Source: Pomphorhynchus laevis
Taxonomy: Eukaryota; Acanthocephala; Palaeacanthocephala; Echinorhynchida; Pomphorhynchidae
Direction of reading: 5' to 3'
Assembly: GCA_012934845.2 (NCBI GenBank)
Contig: WNNJ02002212.1
Coordinates: 124,001-188,000, forward strand
Length of the DNA: 64,000 bases
Made by a program: the position numbers and the translations under genes. Positions 21,790-31,945 of the stretch are shown piece by piece; position 1 is the stretch's first letter; each line of letters begins with the position of its first letter. The notes under the pieces were generated by a model. That model saw only the letters and a program-made list of their open reading frames with translations, did no database searches and was not told where the DNA came from.

Positions 21790-22780
21790 TCCTTAAATAA
21801 CATTTCAAAAATGATATTTAAACATATAAACTACAAATTTATTTCCGTTGTTCTATCTCATTACCTTTGATGTTAGTTGATATCTTATGCGATATTTACT
21901 CGAGTTAAACAGAAGGATTGCTACTGAATATTCTTTGTTAAAAGTCAGTTCTTAAAGATACATCATTTAAAAAGTTATACATAAAAAAAGCAAAATTGAG
22001 AAATAAAATAGTTGGTCCTCTGACCAACTATTTTGATAAAATTCCTTTATAACAACAATAATTACGGTGATTTTTCATATTTCATTGGGATCAAGTATTA
22101 AAACAAATGAAATAGAAACGAGCGATCATTATGGTTGTAGTATCTCGTTAGCACGACTAAAATGTAGGGAATGATGCACACTGATGGCTGTAAAGGAAGA
22201 CCTTATGCAAACAGTAGCGGCTGCTAGCTATGCTGGCTGCATAGACAGTAGTATATGTGCTACTATGTAGTGGCTTATAGTGTTAGCAATTGTGGGTTGT
22301 TCTACAGTTAGAGATCGCTTTTGCATTCGAAAATATCTACAATTAGTTTGATTATTATAATTAATTTTATTAAGATTAATTTAATAAAACCTTAATATTT
22401 TTGTTTTCAGAATAAGAACGAAAATTGGAACGAAAAATAACGAAAATAAGATTTCACAATCCTTCTGTATCATGATGAGGACATGGTGAAGTGTATCGGA
22501 GAACGTTATCAGATGACAGTGAATATGCGTTCATAGCAAGATAAGGAACAATTGTAATTTCAGCTAATAAGTTCTAGATGAGGCTAGAAGGACTATCTAG
22601 GGAAAAAGTGATATATAAATATGTGTAGTTGTTACAGAATTGTAAAAATGAGTGCTTAGCAGAAAATTTCCTGATTGTCGAAAAGGTCCCTTTTTTGTAA
22701 ATATATAATTTTTGATTTCTCAATGTTCATCGTTAAATGGATTAATTATGCAATATGTATCTAATTAATTTATTTAAAAG
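21790..22780. other. Mostly AT-rich, unassigned
   Basis: A short perfect hairpin, tagttggtcc/ggaccaacta with a 2-base centre, lies at about 22011-22032. A less AT-rich pocket at 22130-22330 has no recognisable coding potential. Confidence 0.35.
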
Positions 22781-22799
22781 GTCAAATCAAGTTAAAACA

Positions 22800-25700
22800 T
22801 CACACAAGTTCAATAAGATAAATAAAATTATAAAAAGATTTATTTTTACATGGCAAATGCGTACTGGTGCATGCTTACATGACAACGAAGAAAGAAAAAA
22901 ACAGAAATCTAAATCATGTGTCGATAAGGTGAGAACGTAGGAGGTATTTGAAATTGATAAAGGAGGATCGCAGCCGACGTCGAGAGGTAAATGATTCCAC
23001 GCGAGGAGGCGGTGACGAGGAAGGATCGGAGACCGTAGTTGTTGGAGTAATTGGGAACATGGCGTAAGAGGGAATGACGGGAACGCAGCGATAGAGAGAT
23101 GGAACGAGTGTCGTCTAAGAAAGGGAGATTGATTAACGATGGGGAGCCAACAGCGATGAAACGAAAAGTGACGAGAAGGAGTTGGATGCGAATGTGGATG
23201 GGGGGCCAAGAGAGTTGGACAAGATTTGTGGATGTGTGGTCGAAGCGACGGAAACGTAGGAGCACTCGAACGGCGGAGCTGATTATGCGTTGTAGGGGTA
23301 GGATGATTGACTTTGGTGAATTGCCAAAGAGGCTTAGGCAGTAATCGATTTTAGGGAAGAGAAGCGATGAAATGAGAGGCAAACAAAAACTGAATTCGAT
23401 AAAAGAGCGGATACGCGTATGCCACGGAGAATTAAGTTAGACTAGCGGACATTGTCGCAAGCGAGGGGTTAAAGGGAAATGTAATCATAAAAATGTGAGA
23501 TTGTCGACTATGTGGATGATTGATGAGGCAAAAGATACAGGGTGAGGAGATATCTTTGGTTTACGGGGGAGGATTAACATCATTTTGGACTTGTCGGGGT
23601 TAAGAACGAGATGTAGATTGGAGAGACGTTTGTAGATATAAGAAAGACAGTTGGAGGCAAAAATGGCGGTATCGTGTATGCGATGGGTGGGTGTATGATC
23701 ATATATGAGGATGTCATCGGCGTATTGCATGGTGTTAAATGAGTGAGGTTTGATAAACGGAGAGAGATCATTAAGCAGAAGAGAGCAAAGCAGGGGACCT
23801 AGTACTGAACCTTGTTACTCTGCAGAAAATAGGGATGAAGGGAAAATGATGAATTTGAATAGACGCGAAAAGAACGGTCGGATTTACACTACGCAAACCA
23901 TGCTATGGAGGAGGAAAGCAGTATTCATAACGAAGTAGAGACAGGAGGATGGAGTGGTCGACGATGTTGAGGAAGGTAAGAACACTGTATAGAACCTTGT
24001 CACGAGAAACGAGTACGTCGTTGTAAACTTTCATGCAGGCGATTTCTGTGGAGGGATTAGAGCTGAAAGCGAATTGGAAAGAAGGGTGCATATTGAATGA
24101 AGAGAGATAAACGTTGATCTGTATTAAGATAAAACGTTCTAAGAGCTTAGAAAGAGTAGGAAGGAGTGAAATGGGTCGATAGCTAGAAGGAAGTGAGGAG
24201 TCGAACGATTGTTTCTTAGGGAGGAGACGAACGATGGCGGATTTCCAGTGTGATGGAACGATACGACTACGGATGGACGAGTTAAACAAGGTGGTGAGGA
24301 AAGGGGATATCGATGAGCATATCGATTTAAGTATGGGGGTAGGCGAGGGATCAGCAGGTGAGGTTTTGTTAGGTAAGGACTTGAGGACAGATGACATTTC
24401 GACATGTGAGACAGGGAGAATATGAAAGAATTCCGGAAAGATGAGGCGAGGCGAATAACAGTGAGATGGAATTGAGACGGTTTTGTGAGAGCAACGTGGA
24501 TACTTAGGTCTGGAGAAATGACGAATAATCATGGGGATTGACGCTTAAGACGAAGAGGAGCGAGAGAGAATTGAGTTAAAAGTATGCCAGTGGGACTTAG
24601 AGTTGAATGAAGTGATGATTTTATGCTGCCAGAAAGAGTTGCATTAGGTACGCAGTAGGTTGAGATGAGACCGGCGAAGAGCAAGATAGGAATCACGGAG
24701 AGACAAAGTTAGCGAACGGATATCACGTCTGAGCGGTGATAGACTCGAAAAGCATGATGGAGTCGACCCTTTGAGAGTAGGTATTGGATGTCAAACCATG
24801 GGGCACGGTCAAGCGACGATGAGGGTGAGGATTGAAGGGCAAGAGAAGATCGAGTGTGAATGTAAGTTGAGAGTCGTAAATAAAGGCGATATCGTGAGGA
24901 GAAAAAATTTTATTGTGGTTGAAGATAGATAGAAACGATTTTAGTAAGGCTGAGCGGAGAAGGGGGATATCAAGATTTATCCTAGGGCGACGTATGATGG
25001 TTGGTGTGAGGCGGGCTGCTGTTTGAAATATTATCAAGGGTGACGAGAAAGTGATCGGATATACCAGGATCGGGAATGAACAGTGAGGTGAAGGCAGCAA
25101 AACGATCGGGGACAGTGATGTCGAATGCCCCGCCAAGCATATGTATGGGTCAGTGGAGATGAGTTTGTAGTTTTAGTTGAAAAGAATGTTGATGAACATG
25201 ATGAAATCGATAGAAGAGGCGGTCAAGGGGATGTTGAAGTCGCCAAGGACGAGTGAAAGAATGGAGGGCAAAGAACAGTGGGACAGGAGGTCAACGAGTT
25301 AGGTAAAAATAATGAAATAAAAGCTGATAAACCAGGACGGTATACAATGGCGAGATCCAGAGTGATCGGGCTTAAAGAACGATAAATGAACAATTCAAAT
25401 GAGCAAGGACTGAAAGGGGGAGTAATTTTTCGAAGAGATGCGGGATGACGGGTGAATGCGACAATGTCCCCATGATAAGAGAATTTAGAAGGGGATGAGC
25501 TTAGGGGGCGGGTGGATTCGACTAGTGAGCAACCGGCAGAGAGCAGATGGCGAATAGAAAGGTCATCGGATTCGGAGTGACAGTATTCGGTGAGGCAGAA
25601 GAGATTGATGAATTGCTTGGTGATAGGTTGAGGATGAGATCGGATTTATGGAGAATATATCTAGTGTTTAGAAGGTCGAGACGGAAATCGTGTGTGTTGG

Positions 25701-26740
25701 TGTAAGGGGCTAGCGGAGACGACACATAGGGGAGATGGAGCGCCATCGAATTTTGGGGTGGATGTAGACAACTTGAAAATTTCCGTCGACGTTTCGGATA
25801 GTGAGAGAGATGTTTGGCCGTTTTTCTCGCGACAGCGTTTTTTGACGCAAGCAGAGGAGAGTTGAGTGATTTCGGAAGGGGGCGATCGTGGGAAAATGAG
25901 TGTTTAAAGAGGACATTAGTTTAAATTGTTGGGAGAGGACAGAGGACGCGTGAGAGCGATGCTTGAAAAATATTTTCAGGAAGGGGGCTGAGAAGGATAA
26001 GATTGAGATGTGTTTAGGCGGATGAATGCAACAGGAGAGATGTCGTTGAAAAAGGATGGTTTATCTGCAGAAACAAGAGACGAGAGGGTGGATCTGAAGG
26101 CGGAAACATCGTGGTCGAGAGGTGCTTGTAGAGATAAGGAGGTGAAAGGAGTAATATTAGTGACGATTACGCAACGATCGCGAGAAGGAAAGCGTTTCCG
26201 AAAGGAGGACGAGTGACGTGAGTGGGTGAGATCACGATAGGAAAGCTGGCATTTGAGGATGTGAAGGGAGTAGGTTCGACAGCGGGATACATAGAGTATA
26301 GGAATAATATAAAGAGTGGCAAGCGATGTGAAAAAATGTTATGAGTGGAAGGATCGTGGAGGTTGGTGGAGGTGATTTTGATTGATGGATGTGGATTATT
26401 GAGAAACGAGACAGGAGGGACGGGACGGGTGTGTGTCAGGAATTGAAGATAATATGTGATGGAAAGTGTATATGTTGACAGAATCAGTGGGTGGAGAAAG
26501 AGCATAGGAAACGACGGGGTAGTTTGAGTGTACGTGTTAAAGGTTGATATGTGCTTATGGGATAGGTTGCGGATTAGTTTGTTTCACAAAATTTACATAA
26601 GAAGTCTTCTTTAGATTTACTGTTGTCGGAGCGATTGTTGTCCAGACGATGAAGTCGTGTGTCGAGCACTCTACGTGCAGTTGAACATAGTTGTTGTCGA
26701 TCGTAGCTGTTTTCTTACACCCTCGCATTAACGTCCTTGC
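22800..26740 (-). mobile_element. LINE family B, copy B1 (long but decayed)
   Basis: On the reverse strand this reads as a non-LTR element of nearly 4 kb. It has a pyrimidine-rich 5' region with possible ORF1 remnants (about 25950-26560), an endonuclease piece with VLGDFNIPL (about 25230), RT pieces (PLLPKKQSF and YRPISLLPTLSKLLERF at about 24150-24230; MQYADDILIYDH at 23690-23730) and a C-terminal region with LQRIISSAVRVLLRFRRFDH (about 23230-23300). The 3' end near 22800 has ataaatctttttataat. Frames change and stops occur many times (at least six). The coding strand is strongly C/T-rich, so the top strand looks G/A-rich here. A second copy lies at 35.6-38.2 kb. Confidence 0.85.
23903..24532 (-). 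pseudogene. LINE B1 RT fragment, N-terminal half of RT
   Basis: This is the longest open piece of the B1 copy (209 codons). It contains SLPNKTSPADPSPTPILKSI, a LLPKKQSFDSSLPSSYRPIS run and TLSKLLERF, then a FQFAFSSNPSTEIACMKVYN segment. These match the fingers and first palm motifs of LINE RTs. Where intact relatives have a catalytic LDLSSAFD-type motif, this copy reads LTFLNIVDHSILL after a change of frame, and the motif is not recoverable in one frame. It is decayed. Confidence 0.75.
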
Positions 26741-26744
26741 GTGT

Positions 26745-27408
26745 TAAAACTGTTAAATTTGCTACTACAACTGAATGAATTGATCTGCAACTGATTGAAT
26801 TGATTGTAAGTAGTTATAATCAAGAATTTTTTTACCAGTCAATTAAATAATTGGCAAGTGAATTTTAGCATTTGTCAGTTCTGATATGTGATGCGTAAAA
26901 CATAAACTATAATTTTCATAATGAGTGAGATATATGATTTTATGTATAATTGAAAACGGTTCAGAAATAGTCCGAAGACATTGAATGTACGTCAGTCAAT
27001 ACACACAGTTTGTAACGGGTAAATGTTGACTGTACATAATGAATTGAAGTACATTGCAGAATAATTTCAATTTGAAAGCAGATTTATTTATTCAGGCCAC
27101 TATTAAAAATATACATATTTTCAGGTAGTAATTTGTGTAATCTGACCAACTCAATATAATTAACCACTTAATCATATTTAGACTGTAATATCAGTACATT
27201 ATCCGTATATCAGTATAAATATCCGTATATTTATACGGATATCAGCCTATATAATATATGTTCCGCCTGACATATTATTGAATTGACAAATGGACTGATG
27301 CAATAATCAAAACGATGAAGCATGATATTTACTAAGATCGTTGTTGATAATACATTTAAACATATCATATAATATTGCTTTCGTGATAAATGTGACTATT
27401 TAACTGCG
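26745..27408. other. AT-rich stretch, unassigned
   Basis: A small cluster of atccgtatat/tatacggatat inverted copies lies at about 27198-27242. No gene is recognised. Confidence 0.35.
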
Positions 27409-27632
27409 AATCATCCCCGAGAATATAAGAGACTGAATTGATTATTTTGATATTTAGACTGTACTTAGCAGTCTTTATTAATTGTAGTAAGTTAAGTGTA
27501 AGTTCAGATAGTTAGCTTAAGTATCTGAAATTACATTTAAGTTATAATTAATAAAGACTAGAAAGTACAGTCGAAATATCAAAATAATAAATTCAGTATC
27601 TTATATTCTCGGGGATGGTTAGAAGTCGATTA
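27409..27632. repeat. Palindrome with about 105-bp arms
   Basis: The left arm begins atcatccccgagaatataag and the right arm is its reverse complement with scattered changes, ending cttatattctcggggatggt. The centre is near 27520 (cagatagttagcttaagtatctga region). No coding or hammerhead-like sequence is seen inside. It is likely a foldback or MITE-type element. Confidence 0.85.
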
Positions 27633-27959
27633 ATTACATTTAAATATCTGAGAATTGAGTAGATGTTTCATAGTGCCTGCGAACATGACCAAATCTTTCG
27701 ACACTTGAAATATATTAGCGCAAAGTTGCAATCCAATATTATTAATGATATAGTCGAGCTTTCTATTTGACAGTTTGTAATCGTTGGCACTTATTGGGTA
27801 GTTTTACAAGATCTACGATAATAATATTTTCTTAATTAGTAAATATGCAGTTAAAGAATAAATCGTAACATCAGAAACTAAATAAAACAAATTTATGTTC
27901 CTTCGAGGATTATATTTCCACCATCTTCCAATCCGTAGTCGAATCAGATCCCTTGAGTT

Positions 27960-29045
27960 CGCAAAAACGCGTCATCCTCCGATTTATCCACTCATGGTAT
28001 GCCATAACGATAGAACGAAATGTATATCTACGATGTAGAAACAACGATGCAACGAACTGTACGCTATTATTACATACAATAACTTAAGAGCCAATGGATC
28101 ATTGAAAGTTGGATTACAAGAAATAAAAACTAAATAAAAGCAGCATAAAGCGAAAACGTAAAAACAGTCAAAGATAAATGCTAGACTGAAGCCACTGATG
28201 TAGTCTGCACTTGAAAAAAAAATTATGAGGCTGTTAATTATTGTGGCAGGTACATAGTTCCAGAGTCGACTAAAGATAGTCACGGTCTTTTTGGTAGGCG
28301 GAAGTGATCTTTGTAAACGGTATTTATTTTCGCGGAAACCTGTTGTGCTACTTAAATTAAATGTACATCGGTAGGTATGATCGGATCAGGTAAGAGTCCT
28401 CCACACGAACATCAAATCAGCCAGCTTGAGTAAAATTTCAACTGGGCATACTTGAGGTGCTTTCTACGTTTGACATAATGCAGCAACCGTGTTGATCCAA
28501 CCAAACTAGTGACCTTTCGTAATACTCTCTCAAAGTGTTGCATATCCTTGTGAAATTGTGGGTGTGACAGGAGGCGCGTATAACATCGATAACAATAGAG
28601 GTGTTACATAAAATACAAAAGCTATGGCGATCAAATTAACCAAAAGAACGCCTTAGTAGTTCGAGTAGCTGAATGCATATACTAGACGAAATCGATACGT
28701 GAAATCGAGTGCTAACAAACCATAACTTCGAGATCCAGTATGCTAGAAACTTGCTGTATTGTACGATTCTCTGTGACATAGCTGCCTATGAATTTTTTAC
28801 CGATGTGTAAGTAAATACATTTTGCACCGTTCAATCACAACCCTCTGGAGTAACACTATGAACTATCACATCAAAATCAACCTGTATCATATGTGTATCG
28901 AGAGTGAAAGTTAATGCCGCCATATTTTCAAATCATCCACATACATTGCACACGAGCAGTTCAATTAATAGGTTAGCATATTGATGTAGATATTAAAAAA
29001 TAGTGGAATGAGGACACAACCTTAAGGTACTCTGCATAATTGTAA
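27960..29045 (-). mobile_element. Old CR1-like LINE, 3' part
   Basis: Reverse-strand pieces of an RT are seen: CVLIPLFFNIYINML and MYVDDLKIWR (about 28900-29020), a later HFERVLRKVTSLVGSTRLLHY segment (28450-28550), and the C-terminal FSRLWNYVPATIINS (about 28225-28270). The order fits one CR1-like element read in reverse. The frame is broken many times. It appears to be the 3' part of the element whose 5' part lies at 31.95-34.25 kb, separated by the younger LINE. Confidence 0.65.
28640..28712 (+). repeat. Direct repeat, copy 1 (about 75 bp)
   Basis: aacgccttagtagttcgagt and the following bases recur at 33078-33150 with a few changes. One copy lies in the 3' part and one in the 5' part of the old CR1-like element, which is unexpected if each belongs to the element itself. 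It may be an independent short repeat. Confidence 0.75.
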
Positions 29046-31945
29046 GTATCAATTTATTATTATTATTATTATGTAGACAACGTTACGAGCATAGCTCACA
29101 GTTGCTGACAAATCGATAGTCAAAATAAAAGAAAAAGAGAAAATCAAAAACAAATCAGTTAACAATTTAAAATAATCTGTCGTTTAAAGAGCTCCCGAGT
29201 TCCCGCATTTACAATATCATCGCTTAAACGATTCCATGAATTTATTATTCGTTGTCCAAATTGAATCGTCCTAGAATGTACTATTCGTTGGCGACTAAGA
29301 TAAAACGAGTGACCTCGCAAAGCTCGAGTTGATCGAATGTTGAAGAGCCCACGCAACACATGGTGTTCATTGTGAAATACCTCCCATACAAGACACAGAT
29401 CCCGCGAGTCACGAATATCACATAATGACTGCATATTTAAAGACCGAAGACGGTCCTCGTAAGGAAGTTCTCTCAAAGAATGTACTAATTTTGTTGCCCT
29501 ACGTAGCACCTTCTCAAGTCGATTAATCTCATCTCTGGTTCGAGGGTATGAACATTGAGAAGCATATAACAAATGACTTAGTACAAAAGCGTTTGCAAGA
29601 ACTCTAAAAGAACGTGGACTCACATAGCTGAATGATCGGCGAAGGAAACCAACCATACGCATGGCCTTCGAACAAATGTACTCAGTGTTTTGGCGAGTGG
29701 AGAAATCATCCGTTATCAATACGCCAAGATCTTTATAGCTCGAAACCAATTTAATCACTCGATCCCCGAGATGATATATCGGCACTGGAACAATATTACG
29801 TGATCGAATGTGCATGCAAGTGCACTTCGAGGCATTAACAGACAGACCATTAGAACGTGCCCACTTAAGAACCGTGTCAATATCTGATTGAAGAATGTTA
29901 CGATCATAATTCGACTTGATGGCTCTCCAAATTTTTAAATCGTCAGCAAATAATAATGAATGCGAACTTATTACACTGGGTAGATCGTTGATGAAAATAC
30001 AAAACAGCAAAGGACCCAATACAGACCCTTGCGGGACACCGGCATTAACTGGATAATGCTCGGAAAGGGTACCGTTAATGGCGACCTGGTATGTGCGACC
30101 AGAAAGAAAGTTGCATATCCAACGAATGATAATTGGATTGATTTTTAATGCACTTATCTTCATAATCAACTTGTCATGGGGTACATGATCAAATGCTTTG
30201 GAGAAGTCAAAAAATATGACATCGACAGCATACCCCTCATCCACTATGGAACCCCAACTTTCCTGTGCCAATAAAAGGTTGGTTACTGTGGAACAGTTTT
30301 TACGGAATCCGTGCTGATTAGTAGAAAGTAACCTGTATGATTCTAGGTAGCTACTGATTATCCGATAAAGTAATCTCTCTAATACACGACACGATACAGA
30401 GGTTAAACTAACCGGTCGGTAGTTATCTACACATGATCGATCACCTTTCTTATGAAGCGGCTTAATGATAGAGCGTTTCCATGCATTCGGGACTATACCG
30501 TAATATAATGATGCTATAAATATCCTATATAAAGGCGCAGCAATGACATCATGAAGATTCTTCAGGTATATTGAGGGAAGTAAATCTGGGCAAATCGAGC
30601 CCGACGGTTTCAGTCGTTTAAACTCTTTCATAACATCTTGAACTGTGAACAAGTGAAGAATATCAAAAATTGACGGATTAATACGAGTAATTTCTATACA
30701 AGGAGAAGTAGTAGCTGATACGAGAAATTTACGACCAAATGCATTAGCAATATCGAAATGATCTACTAGAATGCGTCCATTGTTTCCAATGATAGAGCTA
30801 GAAGATCGAACATTACTTTTAAAATTTGCATATTTAAATAATATGTTAGGATTGTTGGCTGACTTTCCTATCAGTACTTGTTCAAATTGCCGCTTTTTAA
30901 GTCTCTTGAGATATGTGAAATGATTCCGACACTTTTTAAATGACCTATAATCAGTTTCTCCATTCCTATACCTTACGAATTTTTGCTTCTTGGATCTCAA
31001 TGCATCTTGAAGCTCCTTATCAAACCAAGGATTTGTGCGTGCACGGGCAGTTGCTACCTTACGAGGTGAGAAACGTAGAAGGAGCGATATCATTAGAGTT
31101 TCAAATTGTTGCCAAGATGATTCAACTCCAAAAATCAATGGATCATACCAATTTGTACCGAGAAGGGATTGACGTACTAAACTGTAATTGGTTTTGAAAC
31201 ATTGTACTGACATACATGAAGACTCAGGTTGTGACAATATATTAGATAAGTTTGTATTAAAGCGAATAACAGAATGATCAGAGCTGCCTAAGGGATCCAA
31301 ATATGTTATACCGGTGATCAAATATTTATCGGAAGTAAGACAAATATCAAGCAAAGATTGATGGTCTCCAGAGGAACGAGTAAACATTGAGACATGTTGC
31401 GTTAGATTAAGAAAATTGATAGTATCAAGGAATGCTGATGAATAATTATTGTTATTTAAGCATATGTAGTTAGTCCAGTCTATAGAAGGCATATTTAGAT
31501 CACCCACTACTACCACATTACTACGGGATCCAAACTTTAATAATGTATCAACTATGGAACAAACATCCATTCTTGGACTACGATATATAAGACCAATAGT
31601 AACTAACACATGACCGGACAGTAATATATTGCCCCATAGTGTTTCTGTACCACCTTCAGACTTGGCACTTAAGGTCATAAACGCTACACTATTATGTAAA
31701 TATAAAATTACCCCACCTCCTCTCTTTCCGGTCCTATCGACACGATAAGAAGAATAATTAGCTATTTCAATCTCGTGATCAGATATATCGGAGTTAAGCC
31801 AGCTTTCTGTTATTGCTATTAACAAGGGCTGGGAATATTGAATACGTTGCTTCAATTCGTGAATTGAACAAGTACTTTTAATTTTTACCGGAAAGCTACC
31901 ATTTTTAGAAATGATTTGATCCAATTTTGGACTGGGCCTACGACA
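29046..31945 (-). mobile_element. Young CR1-like LINE, probably 5'-truncated
   Basis: The element carries one long open ORF2. Its 3' end is a trinucleotide tail, (ATT)n on the top strand at 29053-29072, that is (TAA)n or (ATA)n in element orientation. The 5' boundary is near 31930-31960, where old CR1-like sequence resumes. A possible short target duplication (caattt at 29051 and 31922) is too weak to rely on. It sits inside an older, related LINE. Confidence 0.8.
29159..31924 (-). CDS. CR1-like ORF2: endonuclease-reverse transcriptase, open for 921 codons
   Basis: The endonuclease (about residues 30-220) has IAITESWL (37-43), VVVGDLNMP (138-146), DICLTS and a canonical GSSDHSVI (213-220). 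The RT (about 485-720) has NYRPVSLTSV (501-510), FFDFSKAFDHVPHDKL (571-585), NAGVPQGSVLGPLLF (628-641) and an intact FADDLKIW box (659-666). The C-terminal region has RIINSWNRLSDDIVNA. All catalytic motifs are present and no stop interrupts the frame. The frame has no ATG at its start: it opens from a TTG, and sequence upstream (RRPSPKL) still looks like the beginning of the endonuclease, so the 5' end is probably truncated. It is the youngest-looking LINE in the window. Confidence 0.9.
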   Translation of the reverse strand: MDQIISKNGSFPVKIKSTCSIHELKQRIQYSQPLLIAITESWLNSDISDHEIEIANYSSYRVDRTGKRGGGVILYLHNSVAFMTLSAKSEGGTETLWGNILLSGHVLVTIGLIYRSPRMDVCSIVDTLLKFGSRSNVVVVGDLNMPSIDWTNYICLNNNNYSSAFLDTINFLNLTQHVSMFTRSSGDHQSLLDICLTSDKYLITGITYLDPLGSSDHSVIRFNTNLSNILSQPESSCMSVQCFKTNYSLVRQSLLGTNWYDPLIFGVESSWQQFETLMISLLLRFSPRKVATARARTNPWFDKELQDALRSKKQKFVRYRNGETDYRSFKKCRNHFTYLKRLKKRQFEQVLIGKSANNPNILFKYANFKSNVRSSSSIIGNNGRILVDHFDIANAFGRKFLVSATTSPCIEITRINPSIFDILHLFTVQDVMKEFKRLKPSGSICPDLLPSIYLKNLHDVIAAPLYRIFIASLYYGIVPNAWKRSIIKPLHKKGDRSCVDNYRPVSLTSVSCRVLERLLYRIISSYLESYRLLSTNQHGFRKNCSTVTNLLLAQESWGSIVDEGYAVDVIFFDFSKAFDHVPHDKLIMKISALKINPIIIRWICNFLSGRTYQVAINGTLSEHYPVNAGVPQGSVLGPLLFCIFINDLPSVISSHSLLFADDLKIWRAIKSNYDRNILQSDIDTVLKWARSNGLSVNASKCTCMHIRSRNIVPVPIYHLGDRVIKLVSSYKDLGVLITDDFSTRQNTEYICSKAMRMVGFLRRSFSYVSPRSFRVLANAFVLSHLLYASQCSYPRTRDEINRLEKVLRRATKLVHSLRELPYEDRLRSLNMQSLCDIRDSRDLCLVWEVFHNEHHVLRGLFNIRSTRALRGHSFYLSRQRIVHSRTIQFGQRIINSWNRLSDDIVNAGTRELFKRQIILNC

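Noticed and set aside
27984-28283. A 99-codon reverse ORF with membrane-like hydrophobic stretches
   Set aside because: Its first residues are the C-terminus of an old CR1-like ORF2 (FSRLWNYVPATIINS); the hydrophobic part is read-through of its 3' UTR.
29051-31927. Target-site duplication (caattt) for the young CR1-like LINE
   Set aside because: Six AT-rich bases next to a trinucleotide tail are easily matched by chance; left as a possibility only.
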